Assembly: GCF_000003195.3 (NCBI RefSeq)
Contig: NC_012878.2
Span: 37,448,751-37,512,750, forward strand
Source: Sorghum bicolor
Lineage: Eukaryota; Streptophyta; Magnoliopsida; Poales; Poaceae
Length of the DNA: 64,000 nt
Reading direction: 5' to 3'
In this document: positions 9,157 to 19,287 of the stretch, piece by piece
Position numbering within the stretch: position 1 is the stretch's first letter
Layout of the letters: the number at the start of each line of letters is the position of its first letter
Made by a program: the position numbers and the translations under genes
The notes under the pieces: generated by a model
The model's database searches: none
The model's input: only the letters and a program-made list of their open reading frames with translations
What the model was told of the DNA's origin: nothing

Positions 9157-11351
9157 GTAAACGGAGAGTCCTGTTCGGAAGACTTAAAAACACCGAACGC
9201 CTTGCCAAGAGGTAAACTTGGTAGTTATCTTTTTCCTTTCAATCATTTAAAACGGTTTGCTTAGTTAATCAGGTTCATATCATCTTGAAAATAAAATAAA
9301 AATGTTAAAAATAGTAAGCGCCATGTGAGTATGCTCATGGCATAAAACCCATAAGTACATTCACTGTGGTGGTGTAAGAATCAAATAAATATATTCTTAT
9401 CCTATAAAAATGAGAATAAATGAGAATATAAAAATAAATAAATGATCCTACTAAAGAGAGTAACATTTATTGAGGAGGCTCAACATGATAAAGGCTAGAT
9501 ATTTATGCTAACACTTAACCAGTTTCACAAAGCTTTTTTGTTGTCTATTTGAGCTCCACAGAATTCAAGGATCAAAGAAGACTAGCACACGGACGACATC
9601 CTAATCGCTGTCAGGGTGCTGCCGACATTCAAATACACCTCCGCCACCTGCTAGTTACATCAGAAGAAATTACGTAAAAATCCAGCTTGGGGGAGAGCAC
9701 TCCCATTTATCCAGCTAAGTGTTCTACTCACGTTTATATTTTACTCAAATAATAAAAAGATGCATAATCATAAAAACTCAAATAAAGATTTTGTGCTTAT
9801 ATATATCTTTGCTTAGTTTGCTAAATAAATAAATAAATAAAGTTTGCTATAAACCCTCATGATAATCTCTCACATGGAAATGATGAATAGTTGCTCTGCC
9901 ATGACTAATTCTCAAAATTGAAATATCTCTCAAGTTTAGGCATGATTGGTATTAATTAAGATTTGCTCTAAACCTGAACTTGTGGGGAGAGTACTTGATC
10001 TGAAGTCTAAGTCGTTAACGGATATGATATGGGAAAGTTGAGCTGCTGTTTATCTGTTCCTAGAGATGCTAGAATTCTGGAGAATTTTATCTTTGAAAAT
10101 CTTTAAAATGTTGCATGATGAGTTCCTGTATGATGAGAGTTTAAATTCCTACCACAGCCATATATACATGCTTGCTAGACTATGAGCCACACATTTACTT
10201 TTTACTACTTATGAGCATTGAGTGTGGTCAAGCTGTGTAGACCCTTAGAAGCTTGTCATGCGGTTAAATCAAGATTCACTTGCACGTTCACTCATACATG
10301 CTACTTCTACTTCGGAAGTACGCACCCACATATATCCATCCATTTCCATCTCCAGAACCACCCAAAAATATTCTACTCCTAATCCGGGAGAGAATAGCCA
10401 AAAACATTTCTGTTTTTCCCTGTGAAATAAATGCTCAAGTTATCTTGGTTACTACCACTTGCTATATTATTTCAGGAGATGAGTGCTCAAAAAAAAAAGA
10501 GAGAGAAAAAAAAGAGAAAAAAATACGAGGAAATAAAAAGGGGCAAGTGCCCGGAACCTCGAAAGAAAAGAAAAAGTGAGACGAGAGGTAAAAATGGACA
10601 AGTGTCCGACAGTAGAATTAGGGGTACAAGATACCCACCTGAGAGAAAAGAAAAAAAAAGAGAGAAAATATAGAGCATCTCATTCTCCTCAAAAAGTTTC
10701 AAAAGTGCAAGAAAGGTATGTATCCCCTCAAAAGAGCACTAGTAGAATTAGACTTTCACCATTGTTATCACCATCATTACCAAACAACATTCATTCGCCA
10801 CACATGCACATCTTGATTTGACTTATTGACTTGTTCTTCTGGATCCATGGTTTGACTATGCAATAAATGTATTGTAAGTATGTATTAGCTGTCTCCCACC
10901 TATGAGCTCCAGATATCAAAACCTTATTAGAGTAGGGTGAGAGAGAAGGCAATACCACTATGTCTCATACCAAAAATACCACATACTTTGAGAGAAGGCA
11001 TACACCATTACTGCCTTGGTAAGGATCCAGAAATACCACAAAAGAGAGACTAGAGAGAGTCATACAAGGAATCTCTGAGTTTTATTTGAAAATCTGCAAA
11101 AAAACTCCAGAGCTATAGTTAATCAAGAATAAGAGACATGGCGCTTGACTAGACCGTTCTATCTTTTCACTGCTCAAGACACAGGTGACGGTTGCAAGCC
11201 CCATGGTGGAAGGTAATATGAGTAAGTTTAAATCTTAACAGTTTAACCTAACCCAGAGATGAGATATTGTTTAAACGCATGTGTATCTTTAAGTTATGAA
11301 ACCACTGCAGAAACTCTTGAGTTCATCTTTGCTCAGGGACGAGCAAAGGTT
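9157..11351 (+). other. 3' UTR of A1
   Basis: Long non-coding tail. Contents: a second PPT-like AGCTTGGGGGAG (9684-9695), AT-rich runs, a purine-only stretch (about 10490-10580 and 10640-10670) and the paired hairpin module (10526-10607). The same layout is kept in A2 and B. Confidence 0.7.
10526..10607 (+). other. paired hairpin module in 3' UTR (A1)
   Basis: Hairpin 1: outer stem CGAGG (10526-10530) with CCTCG (10557-10561); inner stem GGGC-AAGT-GCCC (10541-10552). Hairpin 2: GGAC-AAGT-GTCC (10596-10607), followed by GACAGTAGAATTAGGGG. Both inner hairpins share an AAGT loop. Inner stems change in a paired way between families. Confidence 0.7.
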
Positions 11352-11364
11352 AAGCTTGGGGGAG
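11352..11364 (+). promoter_or_regulatory. polypurine tract (A1)
   Basis: AAGCTTGGGGGAG two bases before the 3' LTR; primer for plus-strand synthesis. Equivalents: 38854-38866 (B), 55067-55079 (A2). Confidence 0.75.
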
Positions 11365-11366
11365 CT

Positions 11367-12645
11367 TGTTGACGGTCCTTAATGTTCACAATTAACCATC
11401 AATTAATCATGGAAAAGGATCCAAATGCAACCAACACCTAGACTTAGGGTTTTATCTGACAGAATTCCATGAGTTTTGGTGTTTGTCTATTTCTGCAGGG
11501 GGTTATCAGGAAATATGGAAGAAAGGCCCACACGTCGGGTTTACATAGAGATATTAACGTGCCGCACAATTATCTACCATCTAGAAGAGTCCAGAAGCCA
11601 CGGGAGCGAACGGGAGACGTAACGGAGCCGGGCACTGGGCGCCCGCCCTACCTTACTGGGCGCCCGCCCTCCCCCCTGGACCAATCAGGGTGAAGTTCGG
11701 GGATCATGCTCCACCGACCTAATACTTCAAGGAAAACCACACGATCAATGTCGGTTTGATCCGACGGCCCAGATTCATCTGAAAAGACTATATAAGCAAG
11801 GCCCCCTAGCCCCTGGAGATCATACCTCTTCTACAGAATAAAAGCTAGGGTTTCAATTCTTCATCCAAGTAGAGAGGATCCCTCTAGTTCTTCTAGTTCT
11901 ACCTCTAGTTCATCTAGATCTAGTTCTAGTTCATCTAGTTCTAGTTCTAGTTCCTCTAGTTCTAGTTCTAGTTAGTTCTAGTTGTAATCTAGAAAATAGG
12001 GAGAGAGAAGAGGAGAGCGAAGGAGGAGCCGGATCTGTCGGATCTTCTCAACATTGTACTTTTGCAGCAACTGGTTCGTTCTTCATCGTTCTCCAGGTTC
12101 TTCAACTCATAACTCCTGAGTTCTCTAATTACTTTTATTTACATTCAAGTTATTTATTGGATTCCCACTTGCATCAAGTGCTCTAATCTTTGAAACATTA
12201 GAGTAGTAATTAATAGATTAGACATGGTGTTTAGTCTTGCAATTACCTGGAATTGCACCCAATCCTACGGATTGTTGTGGTAGCCTTAGGGTAGTGACAG
12301 CCCTAACGGACGACGTATTCCACCTCGTTCGGATTGGTGTTTGTAGGACCGTAGTCGGAGCTTCCTAGCCCCCTTCTCATCTCTTTCTGTGATTAGTGTT
12401 CTGATGTCCCGAAATAGATAATCTTGAAGTAATTATTGATTATTAGATCAACTAGAGAACTCTCAGGAAACTTCCTCTCTTCCCACCAAAAATAATTATA
12501 TAGTTATCCTTGGGCGATCTTGATTCTTAATTAGTACACTCACGTTCCCTGTGGAAAATCGATACTCTCGAATACTCCCGGGTGAAGGCTACACCGGTAT
12601 CCGTGCGCTTGCGGATTTTTCTGTTTGCGTTTAAAATACCCAACA
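11367..12645 (+). repeat. 3' LTR of A1 (1279 bp)
   Basis: Same ends as the 5' LTR (TGTTGACGGTCC ... AATACCCAACA). GC motifs 11637-11648 and 11658-11669, TATA 11788-11796. It differs from the 5' LTR by scattered substitutions and by a longer hexamer array. Confidence 0.9.
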
Positions 12646-12829
12646 GCGGTGCAGTGAGAACTGGTTGAGCATGGTAGGATTGGGTAGAGCTGCGCTAGCG
12701 TGATGGCATGGCTGCTAGCCGTCGCTCTGTGTTGGCCGGGACGAGAGCGTAAGCGTCGGGGTCTTCCTTGGGCATCTTGTTGAGGTCGAAGGGGACGACT
12801 TCCCAATCGTCGTGGAACTCTTCGGCCAT
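12646..12829 (-). pseudogene. accessory 3' ORF, N-terminal part (Athila copy 1)
   Basis: N-terminal segment, start ATG at 12829-12827 (MAEEFHDDWEVVPF), homologous to the start of the copy 3 ORF at 60545. A TAG replaces a Gln codon near residue 45, and A1 interrupts the frame at 12646. The rest lies at 4779-5229. The leader of about 90 bp separates the ATG from the TATA box at 12917-12927. Confidence 0.75.
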
Positions 12830-12916
12830 TTGAACAGCGAGGTGCTAAGCAAGCTCTAATTGAAGAAGGAGAGAAGGCTTGAATGAATTGGTGTTGAAAA
12901 CTGACGCCAGGGTTCT

Positions 12917-13126
12917 GTTTATATAGGGGTCAAAAAGTACCTCTAGGGTTTGCTCGGGCTACTCCCGTCGCCATGCGTGCGAAACATTCCATCCGCAAGA
13001 TTATTTAGTTTACCATAAATGGGTTTATCGCGACGGAGGAAATCAGGACTGAGAGGAGGCAGGGGCTGGGCGCCCGCCCTCATCATCAGGGTGCCCACCC
13101 TGTGCCTGGCTCCTCTGTGGGCCCAC
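12917..13126 (-). promoter_or_regulatory. internal promoter of accessory ORF (Athila copy 1)
   Basis: On the minus strand, upstream to downstream: GTGGGCCCAC (13126-13117, a TCP-type palindrome), a decayed GC motif (13100-13089; GGGTGCCCACCC), an intact GC motif (13079-13068) and a TATA box CCTATATAAAC (12927-12917) about 90 bp before the ATG. The decayed motif differs from the intact one by C-to-T changes at CpG on each strand. The same set occurs in copy 3. Confidence 0.6.
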
Positions 13127-13209
13127 TTCCTCGAGCATGCTTCTAGACGCAAACTTTATTCGAAAAATATATACGTGGTCCTAAAACGTCAGATTAAAAA
13201 GGTCGGGCT

Positions 13210-13778
13210 CTAATTTTCCATAGGAAGGTACAATGGATCACGTCTATTTCTTCTAATTCTTTATTAGGCTCAAAAAATAATTTAAGACGTTAACCATTTA
13301 CCTTGAATACCGTACCTTCGTCATTTTGAAGTGTGATAGCTCCGTGGGATGATGAATTGATTACCTTGAATGGTCCTTCCCATTTACTCCAGAGTTTTCC
13401 ATGCCCAAAAAGCTTCACCCTAGAATTAAAAAGTAATACCTTATCTCCGGGTGCGAACTCCTTCTTCTTGATCCTCTTGTCATGCCGCCTTTTGACTCTT
13501 TCTTTGTAGATCTTCGAATTGTGATATGCTTTCTCTCGCCATTCTTCCAATTCTGATAGTTGCATTCTTCTATGATCTCCAGCGACATCTAGGTCCATAT
13601 TCCATCTCCTTATGGCCCAGTGTGCTTTGAACTCTAATTCAACAGGTAGGTGGCAAGTCTTCCCGTACACCAATTGGTATGGGGACATTCCAATTGAGGT
13701 CTTATATGCTGTCCGGTATGCCCAGAGTACATCGGGTAACTTGTCCTTCCATGCTGTTCCCATCTCATTGACTGTTTT
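13210..13778 (-). pseudogene. pol: integrase C-terminal part of pol (Athila copy 1)
   Basis: Continues the integrase cut at 28283: [19 protein letters not shown], then [19 protein letters not shown], a basic [11 protein letters not shown] stretch, and a GPF-type module ([12 protein letters not shown]). It aligns with residues 726-909 of the copy 3 pol. A TAA replaces Gln after FKVNG, ahead of the family stop at 13210-13212. The chromovirus insertion at 13778/13779 separates it from the catalytic core. Confidence 0.85.
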
Positions 13779-16700
13779 TGTAACATCCCCGATGTTACGG
13801 TTAATAAAACTGGATCATGTCATCATGAGCATTGCATCGCATATTTGTTAATCACATTATTATGCATCAACTTAAAACAAGCTTATTTTCGTTACTTGTG
13901 CTTAGGGAAGTAAAGTGTGCTTATGTTGTGAAGTAATGCTTGTGTTGGTTGTATAATCCCTAGGGAAGAAGGTTTCCGAGAAAATAGGGGGGGAAAACCC
14001 TGATTCTAAAACCCTGGATTTGCCCCCTTTTGTGTAATTTAAAAACTAAGCAAAATTTGAAGTTGAGTTCCAAAGAAAAGTTGTAGATCTTGTCAAGATG
14101 TACAACTTTGGTGTTTTGAGTTTTTGAAGTTTCAATACAAAATTCAATGTAATTTTTAAAATACAGATTTCCAAAAAGTGTCCCCTTTTCCAATTTGAAT
14201 CCCCAATTCGAAATCTATTTGGAATCTTGAAAAGTGACCAACATGAAAGTTGTAGAGTTCAAAAAGTTGAACAACTTTCATGTTGCAAAATTTTCAAGTT
14301 GTTAAGGAAAATCAAAAGTAATTTTGGAAATTCTGATCTGCCCCAATTCAAAAATTTGAATTTCCCCAATTTGAGATTTGAAGTTCAAGCTGTTTTGTCA
14401 AATTCACCCTTTTCCACTTAGAATCAGCTTTGGACACCAAAACATGTTTTGTAGCTTGTGAAATCCTGCACAACTTTCCTTTTAACAGATTTTGGACTTT
14501 AGTTCAAAGTTTGGGTGAATTTTGCAAAAAGTCAGAAAAGGAGAGGATAGGGGTTGCTACAACGATCCGATGAGGATCACCAGCCCCCTGTCCAGCGCAG
14601 CCGCCGCGCGTGCAGCGCCGCGTGCATGCGTGCAAGCACGCAGCTGCTTGCCTGCCTGCATCACTGGACTACGGTGCCGCGCGATTTCTCTGTCCAAGAC
14701 CGAAGAACCCCGACGGTTCTCTCTCTCAAATTCACCGCACTCGATCCATCTCAAGTCAAATTGAGGAGTCCACAACGTTCGCCACACCCTTGCGAACTCA
14801 GAGCACCCCCTAGCTCACCCTCTAACCCGCCCAATCGCCGGCATCTCTTCTTCTTCCCCAACTCCGGCACGAACCCCCGCCGTGGAGCTCTCTCCGTGGC
14901 CGCGCTGTTCCATTGAGCAATATACCTTGCTAGCGGATGTTTCCGGTTCCTCTTCATCCCCAGAAGCTCGTGCGCTTTCTCTTTTTCCCTAGACGCGAGC
15001 AGGATCACTGGAACGACCTCGCCGGAGCCGGAGCACCCGCCCGACGACACCGCCACCATCGCCAAAGCATTCCGTTGCTTCTCCCGTCGTGGTGATGTGA
15101 GCACCATGCTCCCCACTTCTTCCCGAACCTCCCTGACTTGCTCATTTGCGCTCTACCGAGCCCTAGTGGCCGGTCTATGGTCGGCTCTGGCGGCCGCCCG
15201 CCATTCGCGTGGCCGAGGTGGAAGGGAGAGAGTAGAGCGCGTTTGGGTGATGGCAATAGGATCGCGAAGGCGAGGCGAGGCTGGTGCGCGCGCGCGTGGG
15301 CCGAGACCCTCGCCAACGGCGGCCGGAGCCATGGCCGAGCCGTCGTGCATGATGAAGAAGAAGCTAACGGGTGGGACCTCCCCGTCAGCGTCTCGCAGAG
15401 AGAGGAGGAAGGAGGGTCTAACGAGCGGGACCCGCCTGTCAGTGGCCGCGTGAGAGAGGCAGCGCCCGCGCGTGACGCGGGAGGGCTCTCGGGCCGACTT
15501 GGGCCGTGTCTGAACGGGCCGACCGCGTAGCATAGTGTGTTTTCCCTTTTTCTTTTTGCTTAAAAATGCTTGATATGTAAAATTGGGTAGAAAATTGTAC
15601 ACTGATCCAAAAATCATGGAAATTTCTGTATAGGTTACATAAAATAAGTAGAACCTAGGAAAAATAATTGATTCTATTTTCTGGTAGTTTGCATGTATAT
15701 AAAAATTGCCTCTTTTAATTGATGAATGAAACTTCCATAAATTTTAATAATTTATGGGTATATCCAAAAATCACCAAAAATTGTGAGGAACCTCTGAATA
15801 TTATTCACTGGCTTCACACAAAATTTGGTGGCATTTGGATAACGTTTGAATAAGATAATATTAAACCCTTAATTAGTAATTAAATAATAATTCTAGAATA
15901 ATTAGATGATAATTAGTTTAAATTCTCAAAATTAGGGTTTGAGTGATTTTGGGATTGTGTGATGACCTGAGGTCATTAACCTTAATGACCTTTGGCATTT
16001 AATTATTGTTTGGCATTAATGTTTAATTACTGTCATTAATACTTAATTAAGAATTAATTAAGATAAAAGGATTAATAATTAGTTAATTAAGGATAATTGT
16101 GAATTAAGAGAAATCTTAATTTACTGATGCAACCTCTTGGGTAAAAACATTAAAAGGGTAAACAACTTTAATTATTGCTTAGTCTGTATTGCACCGAGAA
16201 GGCCCGTTGTACACAACCCGGTCCTTCCTAAATAATTGTCACACGCATATCATGAGCATCCATCATTTTGCGTATAGTGCACGTGACCGAAGGAGCGACC
16301 ATTGAACCGAACCCCGAGGTCGGTGCTCCGTTCGAGGAAGTAGAATCCGAGGCTTGGGAAGTCTCCGAGGAACCCTCTCAGCTCTGCAACCAAGGCAAGC
16401 CCCGGATGCATTAATTCCTCCTTGAATGTTTTAAATCTTTTATCACTTATAAATTGAAAATGCTGCATTAGGTAGTTGAGAATTGGATTAACCTACTTGC
16501 TGCATTCACTGCCTTGATATTTGTTATCCTGTCCTTGGCACCTGTTTTATTTTAAAATTGCATAGTGATGCTTAGCCCTGCTACTAGATAGGTTTTCAAA
16601 CAAAGTTTGAAGGGTTGTTGTGGAATACACTTATGATCAATGATGTTTCAATTTGAGACCGGTCGGTGGACTTGCTTTAAGAATGGAGTCTTAAAGTAGT

Positions 16701-18003
16701 GTATCCAACTATGTCGATTAAGGACCGTTCCGTTGATGGCCTGCTGGGTTGAGAATTTATAGTACTAGCCACTTGCCCTCAGTAAGCCCGGTCTTGTGAT
16801 CCCTCGACGCGAACAGCTACTCGCGCACTGGGCGTGGAGCGATGGCGAGAGTAGCGTGTACCCACCTTACGGATCTGAGATGACCGAGCAACATCTAGAT
16901 TGGCTGTAGGATGGTGGGGTACTGTTCTCTCGTGTGCCGCGAACCTAGTCAAATTTGGGGAGAGCTCGATTTGGGTTGACATATGCAAGATTTGGTTCTA
17001 CATATGTCGGGTGCTTAGGAACTCCAGCTGGATTGCTAAGCGATTCGAATCGTCGTTGCTCCCCGATTGGGAGACTCAATTCCTTCGACCCTCATCGTAG
17101 ATAAATATGCAACTAAGTGATGAAATGAGAATGGGAGAAATGTCTCATGAGGTTCGGTTCCCAATTCCCGTACTCAGAGTGACATGAAGCTATGGCCGTT
17201 GGATAGAAAATACTTTGATTAAGGACTAGGAACTCACAGACTTGTCTGTGAGAGGCAACTAGATAGACTGTCCTCGAACTCCTCGACCTCTTAAGGAGAG
17301 GAATTCGTGTAAAACTTGAAAGTAAGGATGCACTATTAGTAAGCTTTTTGGCAAAACAATTTGGCTCCTTGCTCAGCCACTCCTTGTCTACCCTAAGCCT
17401 GCATTCCTAAGTTCTCCTCTTTTTCCGTCGGGTAAGTCTTGTTGAGTACTCCCATACTCAGGGTTTTATAACCCCTGTTGCAGGTGAAGCTTAGGAGCCG
17501 ACATGTTTCGGACCCTGTTGTGTGACCGTCGTCGAGATTGACAACGAAGAAGAGTGAGCGTGACCCATGGGCAGGGTCTGTAAATTTGTAATTTGTGTAC
17601 TAAAGTTTAAGTTGCTCCACTGGACTTGGCTTGTATTAACACTCTACTATTTGGAAGAACTACTTTTGTAAAATAAGTTATGTAATACTTCCGCTGTTTT
17701 ACTCTGAAATATTATTTTGGTCTTTATGTCGTCTGTGATACTGCAATGTCTTCGCAATGAATGATCCTGGTGTTAAGGTGGCCACTTGCTATCCTGTAAG
17801 GGCGAGGAGAAGAAGTTTTCGTTAATTGACCATTGCTAGTGGTCAAGACGAGCTTGTTTCATACGCCTCAGGTAGCGGTGGAATGAGCATCTTGAGATGC
17901 TCATCGGACTTCTAGAGTGGGAGGATCCCCGACATCACCGTCAGAGGTCCTTAGGACAATGACAGGTGTCGGTGGGCCCAAACACTTAGGAGGTTCTGTC
18001 ACA
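13779..18003 (+). repeat. 5' LTR of chromovirus (4225 bp)
   Basis: Begins TGTAACATCC and ends TCTGTCACA. The first 20 bases contain an 8-bp stem with CCC loop, GTAACATCCCCGATGTTAC (13780-13798). A GC-rich, CpG-rich block lies at about 14580-15530, followed by AT-rich sequence. The open frames in the GC-rich block are overlapping, occur on both strands and have no domain; I do not call them genes. At about 16255-16410 both LTRs keep an acidic open segment (VTEGATIEPNPEVGAPFEEV...) ending at GGCAAG. Confidence 0.92.
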
Positions 18004-18005
18004 GC

Positions 18006-18017
18006 TGGTATCAGAGC
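18006..18017 (+). promoter_or_regulatory. initiator tRNA-Met primer binding site
   Basis: TGGTATCAGAGC two bases after the LTR end; the standard PBS of chromoviruses and many plant elements. Confidence 0.95.
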
Positions 18018-18376
18018 ATTCGTTGTTAAGATGACTGCTATATCCTTTGAAAAACTTCAAAATCATTTGAATCCAATACTATAAACTTGCCTATTTTGAG
18101 TCCAAGTGCTTTAGTCCTACCTTACCCTTGTCCGTAGGCTCTGCTAGAAATTTTGAGGTCTTGTGGAGGAGCAACATAAAGTATTGCCCTATGTTGTAAA
18201 AATTTTAAGTAATATTGTTATGAATTGCTAGTACGAATCGTAAGTACGTGCATGCATCATGATATGTCACCTGGTTAAATTTCTTCCTCCTTGTTTGGGT
18301 TGGGTTGTATAGAATCAATCCCATTCTTGCTAACCTTTAAGGTCTCCCTTACTAATCCAAACTTACCCTCTACAGG

Positions 18377-19081
18377 ATGGGTCGTTGGAAGCAGACTCCG
18401 CGCAAGAGGACTAGTCCTAAAGGGGTCCCTAGACACCAGTTGGCCCCGCGAAGCGATCAAGCAAGTAGTAGCCATTCCCCATCTCAGCAGGAGATGGAAA
18501 GGTTGTCCGCCGAGCTGACCGAATTGACGAGAGAAAGGATGTACAACGTCATGGAGATTGGTGAACTTAAAACTCAACTAACAAAACAAAAACAAGCCAC
18601 CGAGAACTGCGAGGCGATGCTGTCCCGTATGGTGGAAGAAAGGAATGCCGCTATTGCCCGAGAAGAGGAGGCCAGGAGCGCGCACATGCACGAGTTGACC
18701 AGAATGAAGGCTAAGCTGGACAAAACCAAGTACCTTAAAGATCTGTACGTGAAGATGGCGGCCACGGTCACCGCACAAAGGGACGTCGCGTGGCAGCGGG
18801 AGGACCAGCTATAGCTGGAGAAGCTTGAGCTGGCACATCATTTAGACACCGTCAACGACTTGGCAATGCAATACCGTGATATTGCATTCGACTTATACCA
18901 TCAGCTCCATCCACCTCCAGGTGAAGGGGAGATGGACACTAACGGAGAGTTGGCGGATGATGGGGAGCCCGACCAAGACCTCAGTGACGAGGAGGAATCC
19001 GACTCCGGCGACGATAACCCGGGGGGTAATCATGGTGATGACAATGACGACCCGGGCTACGGCTCTGACCACATCGACTAG
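18377..19081 (+). pseudogene. ORF upstream of gag: coiled coil plus acidic tail
   Basis: A 234-codon frame (frame 2) before gag (frame 1), broken by one TAG at 18812-18814 and then open to a stop at 19079-19081. Residues about 1-35 are basic and Ser-rich (MGRWKQTPRKRT); about 38-160 form a long helical coiled coil rich in E, K, L, M and A (QQEMERLSAELTELTRERM and onwards); about 180-234 are strongly acidic (DLSDEEESDSGDD). No enzymatic domain or membrane segment. The ATG follows CCCTCTACAG directly, like a splice acceptor. Chromoviruses normally begin with gag, so this extra protein is notable. Function unknown; a structural or nucleic-acid-linked role is only a guess. Confidence 0.65.
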
Positions 19082-19287
19082 TTCGGTGATGTCGCGGGCA
19101 ACGTCATTGTAGGATTCCTAGTCTACCGTAGTGGGGTCGGGTTTGTAGTATAGTGTTTTTCTTTAAAGTTGTACTCGTTTATTTCCAGTGTGCTGAACCG
19201 ATGTTTGATAAATAAATAGAAGTATGTAAGATATGTTTTATGTTATGGACTCCATGTGGTAACAAGTACATATGATTCTTGTAGCAG
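19082..19287 (+). other. spacer between upstream ORF and gag, intron-like
   Basis: T-rich, with AATAAATAG near 19210 and an acceptor-like TTCTTGTAGCAG ending directly before the gag ATG at 19288. This suggests that gag may be reached by splicing past the upstream ORF. No RNA evidence here. Confidence 0.4.

Larger units (their letters stand above)
5230..12645 (+). mobile_element. Non-autonomous LTR retrotransposon A1 (complete, 7416 bp)
   Basis: Complete element with LTRs 5230-6493 and 11367-12645, PBS 6501-6517 and PPT 11352-11364. It is inserted in the accessory ORF of Athila copy 1. Flanks are GCAGT (5225-5229) and GCGGT (12646-12650): a 5-bp TSD with one later mismatch, confirmed by the uninterrupted sequence near 60355-60375. 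The interior has no RT, RNase H or integrase, and nearly all of gag is gone. Only broken protease sequence and a 98-codon ORF remain. It presumably used Athila-type enzymes in trans. Confidence 0.9.

Noticed and set aside
10487..10702. Lys/Glu-rich ORFs on both strands
   Set aside because: They arise from the purine-rich tract in the 3' UTR of A1.
14554..15617. Several overlapping open frames on both strands in GC-rich sequence (also 24787-25916)
   Set aside because: They lie within the chromovirus LTRs, overlap on both strands and show no domain; long frames are expected in CpG-rich DNA.
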